Shown here piece by piece: positions 1-7,258 of a stretch of DNA of 10,253 bases. The position numbers and the translations under genes are program-made. The stretch comes from JAABRT01 sp038259155 (GTDB lineage: Bacteria; Gemmatimonadota; Gemmatimonadetes; Gemmatimonadales; Gemmatimonadaceae): assembly GCA_038259155.1 (NCBI GenBank), contig JBBSPE010000150.1:1-10253 (forward strand), read 5' to 3'. Positions within the stretch are counted from its first letter, which is position 1, and each line of letters begins with the position of its first letter. The notes under the pieces are model-generated. The model was not told the origin of the DNA. It did not search any database and was given only the letters and a program-made list of their open reading frames with translations.

Positions 1-1770
1 GACAACGCCGGCAACTCCATCGCCTACGCGCTCACCAAAATTCCGAGCTTCCTCGATCTCCGGCGCAACGAGGACGGCTCGTTCCCGGTGAATCCGTTCT
101 ACCCGTCCAATCCGCTGCAGACGATTGACCAGTTTCAGAATGAAGAGAACGTGTGGCGCAACATCACCACCGCCCGCGTCACCTTCGATGCGCTGAGCAC
201 GGACAACAACACGCTGCAGCTGATCGCGTATGGTGGAGTCGACCTGCTCAATCAGTCCAATCTGATCTTCTCGCCGCCCACGCTGCAATACGAGCCGGTG
301 GATGGCCTGCCCGGGACAACGGCCAACTCGAAAACCACCAATCTGCAGCGCAATCTCAATCTGAATGTGGTGCACGGGTGGACGCCGCGATCGTCGTTGC
401 AGATCACATCACAGGTCGGTACACAGTTCGAGCAGCGCGAGCTGAATCAAACGCGCGCTTCGGCGCAGAACCTGCTGGGCGGACTCGAAGTCGTTCCTTC
501 CGGTACGGTGCGCGACGTGGATGAATCGCGGCTGGAGACCGAGGACTTCGGCATTTTCGCGCAAACGGAGATGTTGTGGCGCGAAAAGCTCCTGCTGACC
601 GTGGGCGCCCGCGCGGACCGCAGCAGCAACAATGGCGACGTCGCGAAATTCTTCCTCTTCCCGAAGGCCGCCACCTCGTATCGTTTCATCGATCTGGCAC
701 CGGGCTGGGTTGACGAAGCCAAACTGCGTCTGGCGTACGGCGAGACGGGCAACCAGCCGTTGTATGGTCAGAAGTTCACGAATCTCGATCTGTCGAGCGT
801 TGGTGGGCTTGGCGCCTTCCGGGTCGGCAGTGTGCGTGCCTCGTCAGACCTTCGACCGGAGCGCCAGCGCGAGTTCGAAGGTGGCGTTGATCTCAACCTG
901 TTCAACAACAGAGGCACGCTCGGCGTCACCGGATTCCGACGCAACATCTCCGACCTGCTCATCACGCGCACCTTGGCTCCCACCACGGGCTTCAGCAGCG
1001 AAACCTCCAACGGCGCCGAGATGCAGGTGACGGGTTGGGAAGTGTCGATCAACGCCTTCCCGATTCAGACGCCGACCTGGGAATGGAATGCGCGCCTCAA
1101 CTGGGGCACGAATCGATCCAAGGTCACGAACCTGCCCGTGGCCCCCTTCCTGCTGGGCTCATTGCAGACGGGGGCCGTGCGCATCGAAGAGGGCAAGTCG
1201 GCCACGCAGCTGTTCGGCAACGACACGCTCCCGCAGTCCGGCGGACGGGTCGTGGTGCCGGTGCTGATGGGCGACGGAAATCCGCTGTGGAATGCGGGCC
1301 TCAGCTCCGAGCTGCGCTTCAAAAGTGTGGGACTCTATGCACTGCTCGACCAGCAAAAGGGCGGCATGCTCGCCAACGGTACCTGGCGTCACTATGACCT
1401 CGGACAGAATTCGATTGACTACGAAGAGCTTGACGCCGACGGTCGCAGGATTGGTGAGGTGCGCCGCACCAGCTACCTGCAGGTCACGCGCATTTTCTAC
1501 CAGAACACGTCGTACGTGAAGTTGCGCGAAGTCACGTTGTCGTGGGACATCCCGCAAGTTTGGGTCGAGCGGGCTTGGTCTGGCGCGAGCGGCGCCAGGC
1601 TCTCGCTCAGCGGCCGCAATCTGTACTGGTGGACGAAGTTCCGCGGTGGTGATCCGGAGGCGCAGAACTTCGGTGGCGGCGGCGCGCCCGACGCGGTTCA
1701 GCGCAACCGTGAAATTGCGGCCTATCCTGCCAGCCGTAGCTACTGGCTCAACTTCAGCCTGAACTTCTGA
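1..1770 (+). CDS. SusC/RagA-family TonB-dependent outer-membrane receptor (5' partial)
   Basis: This is the C-terminal 589 residues of a large outer-membrane beta-barrel receptor that would take up a ligand with TonB energy. The reading frame is open to the first base of the window, so the start, signal peptide, carboxypeptidase-like domain and plug are missing. SusC-like signs are alternating beta strands, the NGAEMQVTGWEVSI segment near 1010-1050, the YVKLREVTLSWDIP segment at 1512-1553, the LSLSGRNLYWWTKFRGGDPE segment near 1600-1660, and a C-terminal strand ending in Phe (YWLNFSLNF), as expected for BAM-inserted barrels. SusC proteins are usually about 1000 residues, so roughly 40 percent is outside. 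A SusD gene follows after 2 bases, the standard receptor/lid pair. The ligand cannot be read from the sequence, and no glycoside hydrolase is in the window to point to a glycan. Confidence 0.93.
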   Translation, partial: DNAGNSIAYALTKIPSFLDLRRNEDGSFPVNPFYPSNPLQTIDQFQNEENVWRNITTARVTFDALSTDNNTLQLIAYGGVDLLNQSNLIFSPPTLQYEPVDGLPGTTANSKTTNLQRNLNLNVVHGWTPRSSLQITSQVGTQFEQRELNQTRASAQNLLGGLEVVPSGTVRDVDESRLETEDFGIFAQTEMLWREKLLLTVGARADRSSNNGDVAKFFLFPKAATSYRFIDLAPGWVDEAKLRLAYGETGNQPLYGQKFTNLDLSSVGGLGAFRVGSVRASSDLRPERQREFEGGVDLNLFNNRGTLGVTGFRRNISDLLITRTLAPTTGFSSETSNGAEMQVTGWEVSINAFPIQTPTWEWNARLNWGTNRSKVTNLPVAPFLLGSLQTGAVRIEEGKSATQLFGNDTLPQSGGRVVVPVLMGDGNPLWNAGLSSELRFKSVGLYALLDQQKGGMLANGTWRHYDLGQNSIDYEELDADGRRIGEVRRTSYLQVTRIFYQNTSYVKLREVTLSWDIPQVWVERAWSGASGARLSLSGRNLYWWTKFRGGDPEAQNFGGGGAPDAVQRNREIAAYPASRSYWLNFSLNF

Positions 1771-1772
1771 CC

Positions 1773-3161
1773 ATGACTACGTCCCGTCATCGCCAGGCGC
1801 GTGCCCTGTTTCTTGCCGCGGCCTGTACCAGCCTTTTCGCGTGTCAGGCGGCCGACATCGCGAACTTCAACAGTCCCAACACGTCGCAGCTGGAAGATGC
1901 GCCAAACGCCGCGACGGTCAACTCGACGGTGGCTGGCGTACTCGCCGGGTCGCGCGCGGGTGCCGGCACGTGGGCCAGTACACTCGGCGTGTTCGGTCGC
2001 GAGATCATCAATCTTGATGGCGCCGAGCCGCGCAATGTGCTCGCGCTGCTTATCGGGCCGCTCGAGCCAGGCGGTTTCGGCGTCGAAGCCGGCTGGTCAA
2101 ACTCATACCGGAATCTCCGCAACGCATCCACAATTCTCGATGTCGTGGATGCCGTCCCTGACTACAGCGACGCCCAGAAGAGCGGGGTGAAGGGTTTCGT
2201 GAAGACCTTCATGGCGCTGGAATACATGAACCAGCTGCGAGTGCGCGACACATTTGGCATCGTGTTCGACATTCCCGACGATCCCACGCAACTCGCGGAG
2301 TTCGTCACGCGCGACGAGGCGTACACCAGAACCGCCGCACTGTTCGACGAGGCGAAAGCCGACCTCGCAGCGGCTGGCACGGCGTTCCCGTTTGCCCTGA
2401 CGACCGGGTTCGCAGGCTTCAACACACCCACCACGTTCCTGCGGGTCAATCGTGGCCTCAAGGCTCGCCTCGAGGTGTACCGCGGTCAGTGGACCGAAGC
2501 GCTCTCGGCGCTGAGCGAATCGTTCATCAGTACCTCGGCGAGCACACCGGCGAGCTTCGCGACCGGCGTGTACCATGTGTACAGCACGGCTTCAGGAGAC
2601 GCCACCAATCCGCTGTTCGATCCGACGCCCCGTGCGCTCGTGACCGAGCCGGAGTTCCTTACCGACGCACGGCTTCGCTCGGACGGCTCGCGCGATCTGC
2701 GCGCCACCGGCAAGGCCGTGGTGGGCACGGTCACGCTGACCACACAGGGCATCAGCTCAAACGTGCGGCCCATCGTGTATCCCACGAACGTCACGCCCAT
2801 CCCGATCATCCGGAACGAGGAACTCATCCTGCTTCGCGCCGAAGCCAACATAGGCCTGGGCAATCGCGAGACGGCAATCGCTGATCTCAACTTCGTGCGC
2901 ACCAGCGCCGGTGGTCTACCGGCTCTGCCGCTCGATTTTTCCGGCGATCTGATCACCGAGCTGTTGTACGATCGCCGCTACTCGCTCTTCTTTGAGTACG
3001 GTCATCGTTGGGTAGACTCGCGTCGCTATGGCCGCCTGGGCGACCTTCGAAAGCAGCTTCCGACGCACCGCGTCTTCCCCTTGGTGCCGGTCCCGGTCGA
3101 TGAATGCAACCAGCGGTCTGCCGCGCCGCCCCGGGGATGTGTGAACGTCCTGGGGCAGTAG
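1773..3161 (+). CDS. SusD/RagB-family outer-membrane lipoprotein
   Basis: This 462-residue surface lipoprotein is the likely ligand-binding lid of the upstream SusC receptor. A basic n-region and hydrophobic stretch lead to a lipobox LFAC with the lipidated Cys at residue 24. The middle is helical, as in the TPR-like SusD fold (RNASTILDVVDAV; FVKTFMALEYMNQLRVRDTFG). The C-terminal part carries the family hallmarks: an IIRNEELILLRAEANIGLGN helix, the DLNFVRTSAGG segment, LLYDRRYSLFFEYGHRWVDS, and a VFPLVPVPVDE motif before the end. Two Cys near the C-terminus (DEC and RGC) could form a disulfide. The ATG starts 2 bases after the SusC stop with no clear Shine-Dalgarno sequence, which suggests translational coupling. 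Family assignment is firm; the substrate is not known. Confidence 0.93.
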   Translation: MTTSRHRQARALFLAAACTSLFACQAADIANFNSPNTSQLEDAPNAATVNSTVAGVLAGSRAGAGTWASTLGVFGREIINLDGAEPRNVLALLIGPLEPGGFGVEAGWSNSYRNLRNASTILDVVDAVPDYSDAQKSGVKGFVKTFMALEYMNQLRVRDTFGIVFDIPDDPTQLAEFVTRDEAYTRTAALFDEAKADLAAAGTAFPFALTTGFAGFNTPTTFLRVNRGLKARLEVYRGQWTEALSALSESFISTSASTPASFATGVYHVYSTASGDATNPLFDPTPRALVTEPEFLTDARLRSDGSRDLRATGKAVVGTVTLTTQGISSNVRPIVYPTNVTPIPIIRNEELILLRAEANIGLGNRETAIADLNFVRTSAGGLPALPLDFSGDLITELLYDRRYSLFFEYGHRWVDSRRYGRLGDLRKQLPTHRVFPLVPVPVDECNQRSAAPPRGCVNVLGQ

Positions 3162-3251
3162 GGGATCGATTGCGCCATGCTTGAGGCGACGGCCACCCGA
3201 TCGGTAACCGGTTGGCCCTCGTCAACGATCCACCCGCCACACTGGTCCTTC

Positions 3252-3902
3252 ATGCGCACTCGCCCAATCCGAGCCGTCTCCTCGACGCTCGCCCTGCTCG
3301 CCGTCACCGCCTGTGCCACCGCGTCGGGTTCCAGCGGCGCACCGCTTACCCCCGCGCAACAGGCACGGGCGGACGGCGGGCAGATGCGCTACACGCGCGC
3401 CGACGTCGATTTCATGCAGGGCATGATCGGGCACCATGCCCAGGCGCTGGTCATGGCGGCACTCGCGCCGACCAACGGTGCGGGCGGTTCCGTCCGCGTG
3501 CTCGCCGAGCGCATCGACGTGTCGCAGCGTGACGAAATCGTGTTCATGCAGCGCTGGCTGCGCGAACGCGATGAGCGCGTGCCGGCGCTCGCGGGCGCGC
3601 ACGCTGGGCACACCATGGCCATGGGTGGCGGAGACGACCACGCCATGCACATGCCCGGCATGCTGACGGCGGAACAGCTCGCGCAGCTCACGGCCGCGCG
3701 CGGTGCCGAGTTTGACCGGCTCTTTCTGACCTTCATGATCCAGCATCACGAGGGGGCCATCGTGATGGTGCGAGCACTCTTCGCCAGTCCGGGGGCGGGG
3801 CAGGACGTTGATCTGTTCACCTTCGCGTCCGAAGTCGAGGCCGATCAGACCACCGAGATCGACCGGATGCACCGCCTCCTCTCAAGGGGGGAATCGGAAT
3901 GA
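3252..3902 (+). CDS. DUF305 family lipoprotein, His/Met-rich, probable copper binding
   Basis: From this ATG the product has 216 residues with a conventional lipoprotein signal (RTRPIRA n-region, hydrophobic core, VTAC with Cys21). Two DUF305 repeats are visible: DVDFMQGMIGHHAQALVMA at residues 51-69 and FMIQHHEGAIVMV at 161-173, each with an HH pair and Met on the same helix face. Between them lies a linker with H117, H120, M122, M124, H130, M132, H133, M134 and M137. Such His/Met clusters bind copper in characterised DUF305 proteins (for example cyanobacterial CopM), so periplasmic copper or silver binding is likely but inferred. An in-frame ATG at 3177, preceded by a weak AGGGG at 3160-3164, would add 25 residues before the signal peptide. 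I prefer 3252 for its signal peptide, although it lacks a visible ribosome-binding site. The stop overlaps the next gene. Confidence 0.9.
   Translation: MRTRPIRAVSSTLALLAVTACATASGSSGAPLTPAQQARADGGQMRYTRADVDFMQGMIGHHAQALVMAALAPTNGAGGSVRVLAERIDVSQRDEIVFMQRWLRERDERVPALAGAHAGHTMAMGGGDDHAMHMPGMLTAEQLAQLTAARGAEFDRLFLTFMIQHHEGAIVMVRALFASPGAGQDVDLFTFASEVEADQTTEIDRMHRLLSRGESE
3884..3891 (+). promoter_or_regulatory. Shine-Dalgarno sequence of the LVIVD propeller gene
   Basis: AAGGGGGG lies 7 bases before the ATG at 3899, inside the 3' end of the DUF305 gene. It is the clearest ribosome-binding site in the plus-strand cluster. It supports the 3899 start over the in-frame ATG at 3950, which has only a weak GGA upstream. 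Confidence 0.6.
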
Positions 3903-5767
3903 CGCCTCGTTTGATTTTGCCACTGCTCGAATCCTCCACCGGAATCACCATGTCCGATCAGACTCGTCGTTGCTACACACGCGCCCTCGCGCTCCCGCTC
4001 GCGATCATCGGAATGGCAGCGTGCGCCGCGTCACCTGCGGTGAGCCCAAGTGTGTCACCTGCCTCCAGCATGTCCACGAGCCCGCCGAGCCCGGACCCGC
4101 GCGTGGGACTGCGCGCTGGTTGGTTTGACGCCGGCGAGGCGAGCTGGAATATGCGCCTGGTCTCGGCCACCAAACCGTCGGCCAGCTTCACGAATCCGAG
4201 CACGCCTGGCGATGCCCGGCTCAAGAACTCGGATCTCGCGTTCAAGGGATCCACGGTCTTTCAGGGCAACTACAGCGGTTGGCAGGCGTGGGACGTGTCG
4301 AATCCGCGCGCACCGCGCGTAGTGGCGGCTTATGTGTGTCCGGGCGCCCAGAACGACGTCAGCGTGTATGGCGACCTGCTGTTCGTGTCCGCCGAGGCGA
4401 CGAGTGGTCGCGTGGACTGCGGGATGCAGGGCGTTGAGGCTCCCGTGAGCGAGTCGCGTGCGCGTGGCATTCGCATTGTGGACATCAGCGACCTCAACAA
4501 CCCGAAGTATGTGACCACGGTGCAGACCTGCCGCGGTTCGCACACCAACACGCTCGTCACCGATCCGAACGATCGCGCGAATGTCTACATCTACGTGTCC
4601 GGTTCGTCGGGCGTGCGTTCGAGCGACGAGCTGTCCGGCTGTTCGGACGGCGCGCTCGAGTCCGACCCGAACACGGCACTCTTTCGCATTGAAGTGATCC
4701 AGGTGCCGCTGGCCAATCCGGCCGCCGCGCGCATCGTGAGCTCACCACGCATCTTCGCCGGTCTGGACGCCGCGACGCGCCACGGGGAGCAGGCGGCCGA
4801 TCTCGCAGGACGTCCGGCGCGCGAGCCGCGGCCGGTACAGGGGCCCACGCAGTGTCACGACATCACCGTGTACCCCGCAATCGGGCTCGGCGGCGGCGCC
4901 TGCAGTGGCTACGGTGTTTTGCTCGACATTCGCGACGTGGCCAATCCTCGTCGCATTGACGCGGTCGCGGACACGAACTTCGCAGCCTGGCACTCAGCCA
5001 CGTTCACCAACGATGGAAGCCGCGTGCTGTTCTCGGACGAGTGGGGTGGCGGCACGCAGCCGCGTTGCCGCGCGACCGACAATCCGATCTGGGGTGCCGA
5101 CGCGATCTTTGATCTGCGCGAGCAGAAAATGTCGTTCCGGAAGTACTTCAAGATGCCCGCCGCACAGACTCAGCTCGAGAACTGCGTCGCGCACAACGGC
5201 TCACTGATTCCCGTGCCGGGCCGAGACATCATGGTCCAGTCGTGGTATCAGGGTGGCATCAACGTGTTCGATTGGTCCGATCCGGATGACATTCACGAGA
5301 TCGCCTTCTTTGATCGTGGCCCGATGGACGGTGAGAAGTTGAGCAGCGCCGGACATTGGTCGGCCTACTGGTACAACGGGCTGATTTACGGGTCTGAGAT
5401 TGCGCGTGGACTCGACATTCTCGAACTCATGCCAAGTGCGCACCTGTCGCAGAACGAGATCGACGCGGCAAAGACGGTGCGGTTTGAGCACTTCAACCCG
5501 CAGGAGCAGCCCAAGTTGGTGTGGCCGCCGAGTTTCGTGGTGGCACGTGCGTATCTCGATCAGCTTGAGCGCGGACGCGGGCTCGGGGTCGCCCGCGTCG
5601 CGGCCGTGCGCGGCGAGCTGGCGTCGGCGGAGCGCGCGAGCGGGGCGGCGCGTCGGACGGCGCTCACGCAGCTTGTCGCGCAGCTTGAAGGAGATGCGGC
5701 CGGTTCGGCCGACGCATCGCGTGTGCGGATGATGGTGGGTGTCCTGCGGGAGGTGGCGGCCTTGTAG
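3899..5767 (+). CDS. LVIVD-repeat secreted beta-propeller protein
   Basis: This 622-residue exported protein has an LVIVD-type propeller fold. The signal region (RALALPLAIIGMAAC, Cys42) could be a lipoprotein signal with an unusual Met at -3; the in-frame ATG at 3950 would give a shorter n-region. A low-complexity Ser/Pro linker (45-66) follows. I count seven blades between about residues 109 and 511, most with a GIRIVDISDLNNPKYV-like strand pair (QAWDVSNPRAPRVV; VLLDIRDVANPRRI; INVFDWSDPDDIHEI). Blades 3-7 open with a His: H215, H320, H365, H432, H486. Eight Cys (147, 174, 211, 248, 319, 335, 390, 429) suggest disulfides. The C-terminal 77 residues (546-622) are an Ala/Arg-rich helical module. 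The start overlaps the DUF305 stop as ATGA, so the two are likely translated together. Function is unknown; the distant resemblance to copper-dependent propeller enzymes is inference. Confidence 0.88.
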   Translation: MTPRLILPLLESSTGITMSDQTRRCYTRALALPLAIIGMAACAASPAVSPSVSPASSMSTSPPSPDPRVGLRAGWFDAGEASWNMRLVSATKPSASFTNPSTPGDARLKNSDLAFKGSTVFQGNYSGWQAWDVSNPRAPRVVAAYVCPGAQNDVSVYGDLLFVSAEATSGRVDCGMQGVEAPVSESRARGIRIVDISDLNNPKYVTTVQTCRGSHTNTLVTDPNDRANVYIYVSGSSGVRSSDELSGCSDGALESDPNTALFRIEVIQVPLANPAAARIVSSPRIFAGLDAATRHGEQAADLAGRPAREPRPVQGPTQCHDITVYPAIGLGGGACSGYGVLLDIRDVANPRRIDAVADTNFAAWHSATFTNDGSRVLFSDEWGGGTQPRCRATDNPIWGADAIFDLREQKMSFRKYFKMPAAQTQLENCVAHNGSLIPVPGRDIMVQSWYQGGINVFDWSDPDDIHEIAFFDRGPMDGEKLSSAGHWSAYWYNGLIYGSEIARGLDILELMPSAHLSQNEIDAAKTVRFEHFNPQEQPKLVWPPSFVVARAYLDQLERGRGLGVARVAAVRGELASAERASGAARRTALTQLVAQLEGDAAGSADASRVRMMVGVLREVAAL

Positions 5768-5913
5768 CCCCCTTGCGCTTTATCCAGTGGATTCCACGCG
5801 GTGGATTTCTGCTCCGCAGTTTGGGTGTGTTGCCGGCGTGCTTAGCGCTGGTCACCGCTTGGTTCTACTTCTCCCGCTAGTCAGTAGTGCATCCGCGCGG
5901 CACCTCACGAATC
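5768..5913 (+). other. 3' untranslated stretch between the propeller gene and its terminator
   Basis: This stretch has no credible gene on either strand. It contains overlapping short palindromes at 5782-5805: ATCCAGTGGAT, GTGGATTCCAC and TCCACGCGGTGGA. The last is followed by TTT and could be a weak first terminator or an RNA-stabilising hairpin. I looked for a tRNA and for an attachment-site repeat and saw none. Confidence 0.4.
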
Positions 5914-5940
5914 AGCCCACTCTTCGCGGAGTGGGCTTTT
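5914..5940 (+). terminator. Intrinsic terminator of the SusCD-DUF305-LVIVD cluster
   Basis: A perfect 9-bp stem, AGCCCACTC (5914-5922) and GAGTGGGCT (5929-5937), encloses the 6-base loop TTCGCG and runs into TTTT (5937-5940). It lies 147 bases after the propeller stop, between convergent genes. On the minus strand the same hairpin follows the AI-2E stop by about 50 bases but has only a poor T tract, so it is mainly a plus-strand terminator and perhaps weakly bidirectional. Confidence 0.85.
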
Positions 5941-5986
5941 GTGTTGTCAGGCAACCCGACCCCTCGCCGACGGACACGCCCCGCAG

Positions 5987-7108
5987 TTAATCCACGATCG
6001 GCGCGACCCCCGCCGGCGGCACGGACGGTGTCCGCATGGCGGTGGTCACGTTCAGCGGACGCTCCGCAAGCGGCGGCAACGGACCCATGAGCAGCGCATA
6101 TCGCGCCAACGAATCGCTGTTCTCCAGTATGATCCGGATGGCAATCGTGAGCGGCACCGCCAGGAACATGCCCACCAACCCCAGCGTCCAGCCCCAGAAC
6201 ACCAGAGACACCAGGACGATGATGGGCGAGAGCCGCAGGTGCCGCCCAATGATGATGGGGTCTGCCAGATTGCCCACCAAGAAGTTCACCACCAGATACA
6301 CCGCGCCCAAACCCAGGGCACGCCCCGGGCCGAACTGAAGCAGCGCAATCAGCAGCGCGGGAATCGCCGCGACGATGGAGCCAATGCTGGGCACATAGTT
6401 GAGCACGAACGCGAGGAACCCCCAGAGCAGCGCAAAGTCTACGCCGAGCAACCATGCCCCCACGCCGACGGCCACGCCTGTGAGCAGGCTCGCCACGGTT
6501 TTGAGCGCCAGGTAGCGCTGCACCTGGCGCAGCGCGTCGGCGGCGCCGCCAATGCCATGGCTGTGCTCCCCGAAGACGACCCGCCACTTGGCCGGAAATG
6601 CCACCGACTCGGCCAGCATGAACACCATGTAGAGCAGCACGAGCAGGCCCACCGCGAGCACGCTCGTCACGTTGCGCGCGGCGGACGTGGCCATTTCGAA
6701 CAGCCGCTCGGGCTGTACGAACGTGGCGTAGTAGTCGGGCCCGATCTGCACCCCCCATCGACCGAGTCGCTCACGCAGCGCGCCCTCCAGCACCTGACCG
6801 CGCGCCACGTAGTCGGGCAACGCGGCCCGCAGCTCGGTGACCGACTGCAGCACCACCCAGCCCAGAAACGACAGCACCAGCGCGTTCATGAGCACCACGG
6901 CGATGATGGCCACGCTGGTTCGGGCGCCCATGCGCCGCAGCCAGTCCAGCAGCGGCAGGCTGATGGCCGCGATGAACGCGGCGAGCAGGAATGGCGCGAT
7001 AATTGATGCCGCGCTGCGAATGCCCGCGATCACGATCACCAGACAGGCGACCAGAAACGCGACGCGCGTGACGCGCGACAGTGCGATGCGGGAGAGCGTG
7101 GAGGACAT
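5987..7108 (-). CDS. AI-2E/PerM/TqsA family inner-membrane transporter
   Basis: This 373-residue polytopic inner-membrane protein belongs to the family once named for autoinducer-2 export (PF01594); many members have other or unknown substrates, including Na+/H+ antiport and solute export. Two hydrophobic segments lie near residues 16-50 and one at about 64-86. A soluble region follows, then a membrane helix at about 150-168, and a cluster of helices from 206 to the end. The family signatures are clear: LNYVPSIGSIVAAIP at 236-250 and ADPIIIGRHLRLSPIIV from 282, followed by GLVGMFLAVPLTI. The length fits the family. The ATG at 7108 gives the usual short basic N-terminus (MSSTLSRIALSRVTR). An upstream in-frame GTG at 7192 would add 28 unlike residues. 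A 150-base gap separates it from the barrel gene upstream. Confidence 0.92.
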   Translation of the reverse strand: MSSTLSRIALSRVTRVAFLVACLVIVIAGIRSAASIIAPFLLAAFIAAISLPLLDWLRRMGARTSVAIIAVVLMNALVLSFLGWVVLQSVTELRAALPDYVARGQVLEGALRERLGRWGVQIGPDYYATFVQPERLFEMATSAARNVTSVLAVGLLVLLYMVFMLAESVAFPAKWRVVFGEHSHGIGGAADALRQVQRYLALKTVASLLTGVAVGVGAWLLGVDFALLWGFLAFVLNYVPSIGSIVAAIPALLIALLQFGPGRALGLGAVYLVVNFLVGNLADPIIIGRHLRLSPIIVLVSLVFWGWTLGLVGMFLAVPLTIAIRIILENSDSLARYALLMGPLPPLAERPLNVTTAMRTPSVPPAGVAPIVD

Positions 7109-7208
7109 ATCGTGTACAATACCCCGGCAATCGATCAGGTGCCCACTGGCACGGACCGCTTGCGGGGCACGCTGACGGGGTCCGGCAACCACGCTTTCGT
7201 CGCGCTCG

Positions 7209-7258
7209 CTGGCAGGAAGCGGGCGCGACGTGGGGAAAGGGAGGCGACCCGCTGCCAG
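7209..7258 (-). other. GC-rich hairpin directly after the barrel-protein stop
   Basis: Read on the minus strand, the bases right after the TAG form an imperfect stem: GCCAG pairs with CTGGC (7254-7258 with 7209-7213) and CCCGCT pairs with AGCGGG (7248-7253 with 7218-7223), with a 4-base bulge and a loop of about 24 bases. No T tract follows. It is therefore at best a stabilising hairpin or weak attenuator between the barrel and AI-2E genes. The rest of the 150-base gap holds one more short hairpin (GTGCC/GGCAC, 7139-7152) and no gene. Confidence 0.35.

Noticed and set aside
3222..3872. Minus-strand reading frame (216 codons) opposite DUF305
   Set aside because: It lies wholly within the DUF305 gene, has no recognisable motif, and the DUF305 motifs on the plus strand are unmistakable.
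5768..5940. Possible tRNA remnant or attachment site in the convergent gap
   Set aside because: No cloverleaf, T-loop consensus or flanking direct repeat could be found. The structure at 5914-5940 is a simple terminator.
5939..7006. Long plus-strand reading frame (355 codons) opposite the AI-2E gene
   Set aside because: Its product is a His/Gln/Arg-rich string without fold or motif, typical of the antisense frame of a GC-rich membrane-protein gene. The minus-strand AI-2E protein has full family signatures.
7109..7140. Possible -10 promoter element TATTGT before the AI-2E start
   Set aside because: Only four of six bases match TATAAT and no convincing -35 is placed correctly, so a promoter cannot be supported.
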